A stretch of DNA of 64,000 nucleotides. It comes from Paenibacillus sp. PK3_47 (GTDB lineage Bacteria; Bacillota; Bacilli; Paenibacillales; Paenibacillaceae). Of the stretch, positions 50,419 through 59,070 are shown in pieces (the stretch's first letter is position 1; the number at the start of each line of letters is the position of its first letter). A program made the translations under genes and the position numbers. The stretch lies in NCBI RefSeq assembly GCF_023520895.1, contig NZ_CP026029.1, forward strand, positions 2,480,001-2,544,000, in the 5' to 3' direction. The notes below the pieces were generated by a model. That model was not told the DNA's origin. It did no database searches and saw nothing but the letters and a program-made list of their open reading frames with translations.

Positions 50419-51474
50419 ATGACGAAAAGCAAAAATATCCTGCTCACGCTGCTGGCTCTGCCCTTATTCTGTTCAACCTCTGCGCATGCCGGTGCAGCAG
50501 CCCAGACACACAGTGCTCCGGCGGCGTCAGTATCGATTTATCTGGACGGTGCACGCCTTCAGCCTGAAGCTGCCCCGCTCAATATTAACGGCAATGTGCT
50601 GGTTCCCATGCGCAGCGTATTTGAGCAGCAGGGTGCGAGGCTGTCCTGGAACAACACATCCAAGACGGTCACCGCAACCAAGGGCGGCACCAAGCTGACC
50701 TACCGTATGGGGGAGTCCGCAGCCAAGGTAAACGGGACTACCGTGAGTCTGTCCGTGCCCGGTCAAATCTCCGGAGGATACAGCATGATTCCGCTGCGTG
50801 TGATCAGTGAAGCGCTCGGAAGCACAGTATCCTGGGAGCAGGCCACCCGTTCTGTACGGATTGCATCTGCTGTAAACTATGAAACATCCATTAAGTGGGG
50901 TGTCAATGTGCGCAGCGCTGCGGACGGAAAGAGCAGCCTTGTTCAGCCGGAAATGCTGGCTGCGGGCGCCAAGGTTCATGTCATACGCGAGGCCGGTGCG
51001 CTCTGGCTGGAAGTGCGGACAGAGGATAACCGTACCGGATACATATCAGCTAAACCGAAATATACGGACTATACCAGCTCTTCGCTGCTGGACAAGCAGG
51101 CGGATGCGCTGCTGGCATACGGCAAAACGTTTACGGGGACACCCTATGAATTCGGGGCATCACCGGATCAGACAGATACGTTCGACTGTTCTTCCTTTGT
51201 AAAACGCCTGTTTGCCGATATCTTGTCGGTAGACCTTCCCCGCGTCTCCTACGATCAGGCCAAAGAAGGGGTGAAGGTCGGGCTGAATGAGCTCCGTAAA
51301 GGCGATCTGCTGTTCTTCAGCGCACGGGGCCTGGACATAGGACATGTCGGAATCTATGCAGGCAATAATCAGATTCTGCATACCTATTCCAAAAAAGAGG
51401 GTGTCCATATCGAGCCCTTCGACGGCCAGTGGAAGGAACGGTTTGTGACCGCCCGCAGAATTTTGCAGCAGTAA
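50419..51474 (+). CDS. Secreted NlpC/P60 peptidase with stalk and SH3-like domains
   Basis: 351 residues. Signal peptide (about 1-24, ends AHAGAA). Copper-amine-oxidase N-terminal-like stalk domain (about 37-152: 'LNINGNVLVPMRSVFEQQGARLSWNN', 'SMIPLRVISEALGSTVSWEQ'), SH3-like segment (about 158-210: 'WGVNVRSAADGKSS', 'NRTGYISAKP'), then NlpC/P60 (about 225-351) with catalytic Cys in 'FDCSSFVKRLF' and His in 'DIGHVGIYAGNNQILHT'. Expected to cleave gamma-D-Glu-meso-DAP or D-Glu-DAP bonds in wall peptides. SD AAGGTGATG before ATG 50419. Followed by a strong terminator. Confidence 0.93.
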   Translation: MTKSKNILLTLLALPLFCSTSAHAGAAAQTHSAPAASVSIYLDGARLQPEAAPLNINGNVLVPMRSVFEQQGARLSWNNTSKTVTATKGGTKLTYRMGESAAKVNGTTVSLSVPGQISGGYSMIPLRVISEALGSTVSWEQATRSVRIASAVNYETSIKWGVNVRSAADGKSSLVQPEMLAAGAKVHVIREAGALWLEVRTEDNRTGYISAKPKYTDYTSSSLLDKQADALLAYGKTFTGTPYEFGASPDQTDTFDCSSFVKRLFADILSVDLPRVSYDQAKEGVKVGLNELRKGDLLFFSARGLDIGHVGIYAGNNQILHTYSKKEGVHIEPFDGQWKERFVTARRILQQ

Positions 51475-51478
51475 CATT

Positions 51479-51536
51479 AAGAGCCCCTTTAACAGCAGAC
51501 CCCGCCACATGTCTGCTGCCCTTAAGGGGCTTTTTC
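51479..51536. terminator. Terminator between NlpC/P60 and PAS-GGDEF genes
   Basis: AAGAGCCCCTTTAAC / TTAAGGGGCTTTTT arms with inner CAGCAGAC/GTCTGCTG helix. Confidence 0.88.
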
Positions 51537-51555
51537 TTTATATCAAAAAAGCCCC

Positions 51556-52545
51556 TTACAGGAGCTTTCCGGCCAGCTTCAAACTGTGGGTCACGCGGTT
51601 TCTGCCTTCTTTTTTGGAAGTATACAGGGCCTCATCGGCTTTCTTGAGCAGAGTATCGGCTGAAACACCTTCTGTACAGGTCGCAATACCGATGCTTACC
51701 GTGATATGTCCGGTATCCCAGACTGTCTGTGCTGTCACCTGCCGCAAATTTTCGGCCACCATCCCGGCTTCGGAAGCATTGATATCCGGCAGAATGACTA
51801 CAAACTCTTCTCCGCCGTATCTGGCTATAATATCCTTTTCACGGGAATGGAATTTCAGCAGGCTCCCCAGCTTCTCCAGGACATGATCCCCGGTCTGATG
51901 CCCAAAGGTATCATTTACCTGTTTGAAGTGATCAATATCAATAATAAGCAGGGACAACGGCTGCTGCGTCTTTGCGGCTTGCTCCAGCTGATCATTCAGC
52001 TTCTCTTCGAAATATCTTCTGTTCTTAAGCCCCGTAAGCTTGTCTGTAGTAGACAGCTCCAGCAGAATGGCATTAAGCTCCATAAGCTCGGCCTGTTTCT
52101 GCTGAATTTCGGAGTGAATCTGGCCCAGGCTGGCCAGTGCCTGATCCTTCTGCCAAAAGGCTTCTTCAATCTGCTTCTTGGCCGAACGCAGCTCCAGCTC
52201 ATAGTCCATGCGTTTGCTCATCTGTACCAGCACGCAGTCAATAACCGGTACGCCATCTGACACCAGACTGCGGCCGTTCAGAATGTACGGCACCGGTTCA
52301 CCCCAGCCGTTCTTCAGGCTGATGAACAGCTCCTCTACATGCCCGTGCAGGTTGATATTGGGGTAGAAATAAGAATGGAAAACCAGCTGGTTGGCCTTGG
52401 ACATTATAGATTCAATATGCTTATGCAGCAGAGCCTCCCGTGTATATCCCAAGAGATACAGGAAGGTATGATTCATATCCGTAATGATGCCCTGATGTGT
52501 GATAGACAGGTATCCGCACGGTGCATATTCCAGTCGTTCATCCAT
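51556..52545 (-). CDS. RsbP-like PAS domain fused to a diguanylate cyclase (GGDEF)
   Basis: 329 residues from ATG 52545 (SD GAGG; the ATG 18 bases earlier has none). N-terminal PAS at about 1-115: 'APCGYLSITHQGIITDMNHTFLYLLGY', 'FFYPN..LHGHVEELFISLKNGWGEPVPYILNGR' in outline, which is close to the PAS domain of B. subtilis RsbP rather than a generic PAS. A coiled coil (about 118-165) leads to a GGDEF domain starting 'TDKLTGLKNRRYFEEKL' with active-site RYGGEEF. Five residues before GGEEF is REKD, an intact RxxD I-site, so product inhibition is expected. In RsbP the same PAS drives a PP2C phosphatase; here it drives c-di-GMP synthesis. Co-transcribed with rsbQ (21-base gap). Confidence 0.92.
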   Translation of the reverse strand: MDERLEYAPCGYLSITHQGIITDMNHTFLYLLGYTREALLHKHIESIMSKANQLVFHSYFYPNINLHGHVEELFISLKNGWGEPVPYILNGRSLVSDGVPVIDCVLVQMSKRMDYELELRSAKKQIEEAFWQKDQALASLGQIHSEIQQKQAELMELNAILLELSTTDKLTGLKNRRYFEEKLNDQLEQAAKTQQPLSLLIIDIDHFKQVNDTFGHQTGDHVLEKLGSLLKFHSREKDIIARYGGEEFVVILPDINASEAGMVAENLRQVTAQTVWDTGHITVSIGIATCTEGVSADTLLKKADEALYTSKKEGRNRVTHSLKLAGKLL

Positions 52546-52584
52546 TGGTAAATAACCTCGCATTACTGCATAATCTTATGGTTT

Positions 52585-53379
52585 TCATAGATACTCATTA
52601 ATAAGCGCAGCTGTCTCCTCCGGGTGGCTGATATGAGGGTAATGTCCCTTTGCCTGCATCAGGCGGAGCTCACTGTTCTTCAAATTTTTGTGCAAATATT
52701 CACCAACCTGCAAAGGGACAATACTGTCATCCGAGCATTGCAGAATCAGAGTGGGCACCGCGGCCTCAGCCAGCGACTTACGGTGATCCGACAAAAACGT
52801 AACCTCCGCAAATTCCCTGGTAATCACGGGGTCGGCAGCAATAAAGCTGCGCTCCAAATCCTGAGTCAGCTCCGGCAGATGCGGATTGTTCATCGCAAGC
52901 GGTGCCATAAAGCTGGCCCAGCCGCTGAAATTCATCTCCATCATCTCCAGCAGCTCGGTAATATCGCTTCGTTCAAATCCGCCGAAATACCCGTCGCTGT
53001 CATTCAGATAACGGGGTGAGGGCCCGATCATCACCATCTTGCCAAACAGCTCCGGCCGCTCTATGGAAGCCAGCATACCGATCATGGAGCTGACAGAGTG
53101 CCCTACAAAAATAATATCGGTCAGCTGCAGCAGTTCGATAACATCCAGCAAATCCTGTACATACCCGCGGAACGTACCGTACTTCTCAACACTGTATGCG
53201 CTTAAATCAGAGTTGCCGGAACCGACATAATCAAAAAGTACCAGCCGGTATTTCTGTTCAAAGTAAGGCGTTATAAATTGCCACATGCTCTGATCGCATC
53301 CAAAGCCATGGGCGAACACAATCGTCTGCGCGCCTTCTCCAATTACTTTCACTTTATTCCTTGCCCTTACATCATTCAT
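52585..53379 (-). CDS. rsbQ: RsbQ alpha/beta hydrolase
   Basis: 264 residues, closely similar to B. subtilis RsbQ (269): 'FAHGFGCDQSMW', 'LFDYVGSGNSDLSAY', 'FVGHSVSSMIGMLASIERPELF', 'IGPSPRYLNDSDGYFGGF' and 'LILQCSDDSIVPLQVGEYLH'. Catalytic Ser95 in GHSVS, Asp in CSDDS, His in GHYPH. In B. subtilis, RsbQ is needed, with its partner RsbP, for energy-stress activation of sigmaB, probably by supplying or processing a small ligand of the RsbP PAS domain. Here the partner gene encodes a PAS-GGDEF protein instead of PAS-PP2C. SD GGGAG before ATG 53379. Confidence 0.93.
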   Translation of the reverse strand: MNDVRARNKVKVIGEGAQTIVFAHGFGCDQSMWQFITPYFEQKYRLVLFDYVGSGNSDLSAYSVEKYGTFRGYVQDLLDVIELLQLTDIIFVGHSVSSMIGMLASIERPELFGKMVMIGPSPRYLNDSDGYFGGFERSDITELLEMMEMNFSGWASFMAPLAMNNPHLPELTQDLERSFIAADPVITREFAEVTFLSDHRKSLAEAAVPTLILQCSDDSIVPLQVGEYLHKNLKNSELRLMQAKGHYPHISHPEETAALINEYL

Positions 53380-53524
53380 TCCTGCTTCTCCCTTATATTG
53401 CTTACTATCAGCTTATTGTGGACGTGAACAGCAAAAATAACAAGTAAATCGTTATGCCAATCCCCCTGATCGTTCCAGTTAAAATAAGGCTTTATGGTGA
53501 ATCTGCCGGCTGCATTACAGCTGC

Positions 53525-54343
53525 CTACAGCTTCCTGGCGAATTCATTCAGCTTCTCGGACATCTGCTGAATCTCGGCAATGAACGCTGAGATTTGCTCT
53601 GAGGATGCTGCCTGCTCTTCGACGATGGCCGCAATCCGCTCGATAGAAACCCCCATTTGCGAGGTCGCCGCCTTGAAGGAACCGAGCGTATCCTGAATGG
53701 TTTTGGTAGAATTCACAGTCTCATTCGACAGCTTGCGGATTTCCTGGGCTACGACTCCGAACCCCCTGCCTTTGTCGCCGGCATGGGCCGCTTCAATCGC
53801 CGCATTAATGCCCAGCAGGTTGGTCTGACTGGCAACATTGTTAATCAGAGACACCACTTTATCCGTCTCATTCACCTGGCTGCTGCTTCTGTGTGCAATC
53901 GCGAGCAGCTGCTGGGTAGAATCAGCCAGCTCACTCGATCCGTCCGCTATCTGCAGGAGCCGGGCGCTGGCTTGGCTGAGCGAGACGGCCAACTGATCGG
54001 ATATCGCTATCAGCTCGCTCTGCCGTCTGAGCTGTACCGCAATGCCGCCGATCACCTCGCCTTCAAGGTTATGAACCGGTGTTGCCGTTCCGGTAAATTC
54101 AAAGCCATAAAATTCAGCAGGCACCTCCGCTTTCAGTGCCGTATTGCTCCTGATTGCAGCAGAGAGCGGTTCCTCCGGGTGCAGGAATTGGCCTGCCTGA
54201 ATATTCAAATGAATATTGTCACCCGGCCAATAGGCGAGGAATTTCTCCAGATCGCAGACTGCGATAGATAAATCAGCGGGGACCGCTGCTTTCAGCAAAG
54301 GAATTGCAGCAATGAGCTGCTCCAGCGAATCTACTTTATACAT
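53525..54343 (-). CDS. Soluble methyl-accepting chemotaxis protein (YfmS-like)
   Basis: 272 residues, no TM helix. N-terminal ligand-sensing region (about 1-105) that looks like a heme/PAS-type or sCache-like module ('[28 protein letters not shown]', '[26 protein letters not shown]'), then a short MCP signalling domain with the kinase-control hairpin tip '[40 protein letters not shown]' (outline). This is the shape of B. subtilis YfmS-type cytosolic receptors. Probably couples to CheA/CheW encoded elsewhere. SD AAGGTGG before ATG 54343. Confidence 0.9.
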   Translation of the reverse strand: MYKVDSLEQLIAAIPLLKAAVPADLSIAVCDLEKFLAYWPGDNIHLNIQAGQFLHPEEPLSAAIRSNTALKAEVPAEFYGFEFTGTATPVHNLEGEVIGGIAVQLRRQSELIAISDQLAVSLSQASARLLQIADGSSELADSTQQLLAIAHRSSSQVNETDKVVSLINNVASQTNLLGINAAIEAAHAGDKGRGFGVVAQEIRKLSNETVNSTKTIQDTLGSFKAATSQMGVSIERIAAIVEEQAASSEQISAFIAEIQQMSEKLNEFARKL

Positions 54344-54499
54344 ATTTTTAAAGCCACCTTTTTTAGTAAGTCTGGTTGTTCCTATATTTCGAGGTGTTTA
54401 TCGCAATTTTTAATAATCTAAATTTATATCGGTTTACAGACAGATTTATTCAAGCATCTCCCTCTTTTTGAAATCAAAAAGAGCCCCTGAGGGCTCCTG

Positions 54500-56116
54500 T
54501 CAAAATGAATAGCCTGCAAATTTCTCGGCATTGCCCAGGCTGGTCCAAATATCGGGACTCTCTCCGCCGATATGCCAGTAAGCAATCCCCGCCAGCTTAT
54601 GCTTCGCCGCAAGGTTAAATTTGGCAGTTAAGGAACGGCCGTCTTCCAGCCAAATGGTGTGCTTCAGCGATTGTGCCGTGTAACTGAACACATATTGCCC
54701 AATGACGCTGTCCCACACCGGACGCTGCCCGTAGCGGCTTACAATCGCGTTCTGCTCTATTAATGAGAGCGGAGCTGAGGACGGAGATATCCCGTCCTGC
54801 TTCAGCGTCCAGTCATGGTTAAAGAACGGCAGGGCCAATATCACCTTTTGACTGGGAACGGCTTTGAGCAGTGTGCTTACCGCTTTCTCATCATAGGGCA
54901 GTGAAGCATTGGACCCCGGATTCCGGCTGCCGCTGTAGTGCTCATCATAGCCCATCATCACGATATAGTCGGACTGTCTGCCAAGCGCGGCATAATCAAA
55001 CGCCTCCGTCCAGTCTGTCCCGAGATCGGGAGAGACATCGACCGACAGTACGGCTCCGAGGGCGTGCAGCCTGGCAGCCAGTTGTGTAACAAAGGCAGTC
55101 AGCGCGGCCCGGTCTGCGCCGCCCACATTCTCAAAATCAATATTCAAGCCATCCAGCCCGTATTTGCTGACCGCTGCCGCCAGTTGATTCACCGCAGTGT
55201 TTCTCGATGACGCGCTGGAGAGCAGCTGATGTGTAGCGGCGAGGTCGGACCGGTTGCCCATCATTGCCCAGATCTGCTTCCCCTTCTTCTCAGCCCAGTG
55301 AACGAGTGAGGCATCGGTATAATCCGTAACAGCTCCGGTCCCGCCTACGAAAAACCAGCGCGGAGATAACGTATTTACATTGGATCTTAGAATGGTACTC
55401 TCATACTGGGCTGTCGTCTGGCCGTACTGCCAGCCCAGCACAATCTGCTGATCCGGCGCCTCTGCAAGCTCTGCCGCCCACGGCTTCCGCTGCAGTACAC
55501 GGTCAATCAGCACCGCTGTCTCCTGCCTCGTAATCTTATCCGACGGCCGGAAGGCCCCCATCTCATCGCCCTTCATCAAGCCAAGCCTGCTGACAGCACC
55601 CACAGCGCTGCCTGCCCAGGCGGCAACCTCAGTCTTATCCTTGAAGGCCGTTTGTGCAGCTGTGGTATTCTCCGGCTGCTTAAGTGCCCTGGCCATCCAT
55701 ACCGCCGCCTCCTGCCGTGTAACCGGCTGTGCCGGAGCAAAGGTCGATCCCGAGGTGCCGCTCGCCAGCTCCAGCTGGACCGCTGCCTGGATCCAGCCAT
55801 AATACCATGCATTTTTTGCAACATCGGTATAAGGTGATATAGGACCAGGCACTGGCTCAAGCTTCAGCAGCCGGTCCAGCACGGTGATGAACTCGGCTCT
55901 GGTAATCGGCTTGGCTGGAGAAAAGCTTGTCTCCGAGGTACCGGTCAATATCCTTTGATTATATAAATCTATGATTTCATTCCGGGCATAGCTGGCTGCG
56001 ATATCGTCAAAAGGCAGCACAGCCCCGGCAGATGCATGCTGAATATACACTCCGCCTGCACACCAGACGGCTGCCGCTGCCACTGCTATCCGGCCCCATA
56101 ATTTTTTTATTCCGAT
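54500..56116 (-). CDS. SLH-domain GH18 glycosidase (chitinase/muramidase-like)
   Basis: About 538 residues if begun at ATC 56116. Order: signal peptide (ends ASAGAVL), three SLH modules (about 35-215: 'FSPAKPITRAEFITVLDRLL', 'FAPAQPVTRQEAAVWMARAL', 'FRPSDKITRQETAVLIDRVL'), then GH18 (about 225-538) with the acid residue in 'DGLNIDFENVGG' and 'MMGYDEHYSGS'. Similar to YaaH-type spore/wall hydrolases. Start: the open frame extends to ATG 56224, but a TGG-TATACT promoter lies within it (56151-56179), and AGAGGGAG (56133-56126) is nine bases from an ATC codon at 56116, so a non-canonical start is proposed. Confidence 0.85.
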   Translation of the reverse strand: MGIKKLWGRIAVAAAAVWCAGGVYIQHASAGAVLPFDDIAASYARNEIIDLYNQRILTGTSETSFSPAKPITRAEFITVLDRLLKLEPVPGPISPYTDVAKNAWYYGWIQAAVQLELASGTSGSTFAPAQPVTRQEAAVWMARALKQPENTTAAQTAFKDKTEVAAWAGSAVGAVSRLGLMKGDEMGAFRPSDKITRQETAVLIDRVLQRKPWAAELAEAPDQQIVLGWQYGQTTAQYESTILRSNVNTLSPRWFFVGGTGAVTDYTDASLVHWAEKKGKQIWAMMGNRSDLAATHQLLSSASSRNTAVNQLAAAVSKYGLDGLNIDFENVGGADRAALTAFVTQLAARLHALGAVLSVDVSPDLGTDWTEAFDYAALGRQSDYIVMMGYDEHYSGSRNPGSNASLPYDEKAVSTLLKAVPSQKVILALPFFNHDWTLKQDGISPSSAPLSLIEQNAIVSRYGQRPVWDSVIGQYVFSYTAQSLKHTIWLEDGRSLTAKFNLAAKHKLAGIAYWHIGGESPDIWTSLGNAEKFAGYSF

Positions 56117-56150
56117 TGTTCTCGGCTCCCTCTGGCTGCAATTTGCCGAA

Positions 56151-56179
56151 AGTATACCAAATCCGAGGTCTGTTATCAC
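56151..56179 (-). promoter_or_regulatory. Extended -10 promoter for the SLH-GH18 gene
   Basis: Minus strand GTGATA (56179-56174), 17-base spacer, TGG preceding TATACT (56156-56151). It leaves a leader of about 18 bases before the SD. Confidence 0.65.
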
Positions 56180-56352
56180 CGCTAAAATATTGGAAGAACA
56201 GATAATTGTCATTTTATTCAGCAAATACTGCAGCGCAGCAGTTTAACAAAAAATCCACGTGGTAATGAATGGTAATATAGCCAATTATCCGCTCTACAAG
56301 AACCGGATCCATAGCTTTAAGCTGATAACATTTACGGGAGGAGAGCTTCGTT

Positions 56353-57309
56353 ATGCATATTTCAGATTCACGCGGAGTTTCCGCGCAGGCAGCCGGCCCT
56401 GATGCACTGGCCGCCCATGCGGTAGATGCCATCGAGGGATTATCGGGCATTCATCCGGGTTACCGCCGCGCCCATGCCAAGGGGATTTGCTGCCGGGCTG
56501 TCTTCCGGCCGAATGGCCTGGCTGCAGCATTCACTACGGCTCCGCATCTCCAGCTGCAGGAATCAGAGGCCATTGTCCGCTTCTCAGGCAGCTCCACTGA
56601 CCCCGCGCTGGCGGATGTCCTTTCACCGGCCAAAGGAATGGCGGTACAGTTCTCTCTGCCTGACGGAGAAGTGAGCAGCCTGGTCGGGGTTACGATACCG
56701 GTCTTTTTCGCCCGTACCCCGGAATCTTTCGTGGACATTGTTCAGTCCGTTCATCAGGCGCGCAAGGGTAAGCTGGGTCCCATTGATCTGGTCAAAGAAA
56801 TTACGGCGCACTTCTCCGAGAGTAAGGAAGCAATGCTTGCCGTCCGGCGGCTGAAGCCCCCGGCCAGCTATGCCGAATCTCATTATTACTGTATTCATGC
56901 TTACTTCTTCAAGGACCATGAGGGTAATAGCCGCCCGGTAAAATTTGAGTGGAAGCCGGATGCAGGCGTGCGGAGCCTGTCCGCCGGGGACGCTGCCGCA
57001 CAGCCGGACAATTATCTGGAGGAGGAACTGGAGCTTCGCCTTAAAGATGAGCCGGCCGTATTCCAGCTGATCGCCGTATTCGGTGAAAAGGACGATCCAA
57101 CCGACGACCCGACCCGGGCCTGGCCGGAGGACCGGCGGAGAATCGGCATCGGACGCCTGTTCATAACCGGTATCACCGGTGAACAGGAGGGTCTGGTAAT
57201 GGATCCTTCCGCAATTTCTGAAGGAATGGCCTTATCGGATGATCCTATTCTTCATTTCCGGCACGCTGCCTACGCCGATTCCCACCGCAGACGCAGCAGA
57301 GAGCGCTGA
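56353..57309 (+). CDS. Catalase-related heme peroxidase (mini-catalase, SrpA-like)
   Basis: 318 residues, shorter than a monofunctional catalase (about 480 or more). Distal His in 'YRRAHAKGICCRAVFRP', substrate-channel segment 'IVRFSGSSTDPALADV', and the proximal heme-ligand Tyr in 'HFRHAAYADSHRRR' near the C-terminus are seen. Family members degrade organic hydroperoxides or H2O2 weakly. No signal peptide. SD GGGAGGAG before ATG 56353. Followed by a strong terminator. Confidence 0.88.
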   Translation: MHISDSRGVSAQAAGPDALAAHAVDAIEGLSGIHPGYRRAHAKGICCRAVFRPNGLAAAFTTAPHLQLQESEAIVRFSGSSTDPALADVLSPAKGMAVQFSLPDGEVSSLVGVTIPVFFARTPESFVDIVQSVHQARKGKLGPIDLVKEITAHFSESKEAMLAVRRLKPPASYAESHYYCIHAYFFKDHEGNSRPVKFEWKPDAGVRSLSAGDAAAQPDNYLEEELELRLKDEPAVFQLIAVFGEKDDPTDDPTRAWPEDRRRIGIGRLFITGITGEQEGLVMDPSAISEGMALSDDPILHFRHAAYADSHRRRSRER

Positions 57310-57340
57310 CAGACCAGCGGCCGACGGCCCACATGCAAAG

Positions 57341-57379
57341 AAGCGTCCGGACACCTGAGTGTCCGGACGCTTTCTTTTT
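57341..57379 (+). terminator. Intrinsic terminator
   Basis: AGCGTCCGGACAC / GTGTCCGGACGCT stem followed by TTCTTTTT. Confidence 0.9.
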
Positions 57380-57465
57380 GCACGGCAAGCTAGATCAAAG
57401 CCGGTTATTTCGGGTAATGGGTTGAAAAGAACCGTAACCTATGCCAATCAGAGAGGACGTTATGT

Positions 57466-58359
57466 ATGCAGCATGCCATGATTATTATCAACCCTTCATC
57501 CGGCAAAGAGCAGGCCCTGGAGCATATTGCATCCGTAGAAGAAATTTTGCGGGAAAAAGGATATACGGTTACAGTCAATGAGACGGCAAAAATAGGCGAT
57601 GCTACTGATTTCTGCATCACTGCGTGCGGGGAGGCTTATGATCTGGTCGTATCGATCGGCGGTGACGGAACACTCCATGAGGTCATTAACGGGCTCAGCG
57701 GCCAGACCCACCGGCCCAAGATTGGAATTATTCCGCTAGGTACGGTCAATGATTTTGCCCGCGCCCTGCAGATTCCGCTCGACCCCCTCCAGGCCATACA
57801 GACTTTAACCTCCTCCAGCGTGCAGCAGGTGGATATCGGCCGCCTGAACGACCGGATGTTCGTAAACGTGGTAGCCGCAGGTTCACTGGCTGAAGCAGTA
57901 TCCGCCGTAACATCGGAGGATAAATCCAGACTGGGGGCTTTTGCCTACCTCAAGGAAGGCCTTAAGGATCTTACAGGCGCTAATACCGGACACCCTCTGG
58001 TCATCCGTCATGATGATAAGGTCTGGGAGGGCGAATCTCCGCTGTTCATTGCCGCTCTGACCAATTCTGTAGGCGGATTTCAAAGGCTTGCCCCGGAAGC
58101 CGCGGTCGATGACGGCCTGCTGCACTGCTATATCATCAAAGACCTGAACCTGTTCAAAACCCTCACCGTCAGCCTGTCTCTCCTGCTGGGCAATCTCAAA
58201 AACCACAAGGATGTCATCTACTTTACAGCCAGACAGGTCCATGTCAGCTCTGCTGATACCATTATGACCAATGTTGACGGTGAAGAAGGGCCTGCCCTTC
58301 CCATCCGGCTTAGTACTATCCCGCAATATGTGCAGGTCATCGTACCGGAGCAGGCTTAA
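57466..58359 (+). CDS. Diacylglycerol/sphingosine-kinase-family lipid kinase (BmrU/YegS-like)
   Basis: 297 residues. N-terminal 'IIINPSSGKEQALEHI', nucleotide-binding 'VSIGGDGTLHEVINGLSG' (GGDGT) and 'GIIPLGTVNDFARAL' motifs, C-terminal beta domain with 'TNVDGEEGPALPIRL'. Phosphorylates a lipid alcohol such as diacylglycerol. Start ATG 57466 with AGAGGA SD. Monocistronic and convergent with the permuted NlpC-like gene. Confidence 0.9.
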   Translation: MQHAMIIINPSSGKEQALEHIASVEEILREKGYTVTVNETAKIGDATDFCITACGEAYDLVVSIGGDGTLHEVINGLSGQTHRPKIGIIPLGTVNDFARALQIPLDPLQAIQTLTSSSVQQVDIGRLNDRMFVNVVAAGSLAEAVSAVTSEDKSRLGAFAYLKEGLKDLTGANTGHPLVIRHDDKVWEGESPLFIAALTNSVGGFQRLAPEAAVDDGLLHCYIIKDLNLFKTLTVSLSLLLGNLKNHKDVIYFTARQVHVSSADTIMTNVDGEEGPALPIRLSTIPQYVQVIVPEQA

Positions 58360-58386
58360 CCAGCGGATTATGGGTTCTGGAGATCT

Positions 58387-58411
58387 CTTAGCCTTCCCCG
58401 GGAAGGCTAAG
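58387..58411. terminator. Hairpin between convergent lipid kinase and NlpC-like genes
   Basis: CTTAGCCTTCC / GGAAGGCTAAG stem; weak U-run (TTGT). It overlaps the last codons of the minus-strand gene. Confidence 0.55.
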
Positions 58412-58952
58412 TTGTACTATATTCACTTAATTTCCCTTCGTACACCAGCCGCAGCCGGCTGCTCTGCCGGAAGTCATCCGGTGTCACCAGTGCAGGCAGC
58501 TTATTCCACAGCTTGATCCCCGACCGGTCCAGAATTTCCGCAACAAACTGTGAGCAAAAGTATGAATTGCTGAACTCCACCGGCTCCTTGAGCGCAATGC
58601 CGATCACACCGAGAATGTTATACAGATATTTTTGGCGGCTGCGGATAAAAATGTGCAGCACCCGCTTCATTTTTTCCACTTCACGTCCGGACACTTTCAG
58701 CTCATAGAGGACACAAGTCGTATTCGGGTATTTGCTGAATGTGCCTGTCTTGATATCCTCCCGCACAAATCCGCCGTTCAGCGGGTTGTTCGCGTGCTTC
58801 CTCCCGAAGCTGTACAGCTCGGACAACTCCCGGTTAAAGGAGATCGAAGCATGATTATACGGCGCTCTTGTGTAGCCTTGAATGAGTCTCGTAAACAGCG
58901 TTCCGGTATTTGTAAGCAGGATATAAACTGAGCATTCCTCTGCCATTTCCAA
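58407..58952 (-). CDS. Permuted NlpC/P60-like (YiiX/YycO-type) protein
   Basis: 181 residues. His-first/Cys-last arrangement: 'RAPYNHASISFNRELSELYSFGRK' carries the His and 'FSNSYFCSQFVAEIL' the Cys, typical of the circularly permuted papain-like fold of YiiX/YycO proteins, acting on amide or thioester/lipid bonds. No signal peptide is evident, suggesting a cytosolic or membrane-peripheral role. Start TTG 58952 has AAGGGGA six bases upstream; ATG 58946 is an alternative. The stop region overlaps a terminator-like hairpin. Confidence 0.82.
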   Translation of the reverse strand: MEMAEECSVYILLTNTGTLFTRLIQGYTRAPYNHASISFNRELSELYSFGRKHANNPLNGGFVREDIKTGTFSKYPNTTCVLYELKVSGREVEKMKRVLHIFIRSRQKYLYNILGVIGIALKEPVEFSNSYFCSQFVAEILDRSGIKLWNKLPALVTPDDFRQSSRLRLVYEGKLSEYSTT

Positions 58953-59070
58953 AATTTCCCCTTATCAAGTTTGAAGGTTTCCTTCATAATGAAAAAGCTG
59001 TATCCTTAGATATCTTAACATAAGATCCCTTTTATGGGATCCTATCTCCTGATAAGTTGGTGATTTGCTG

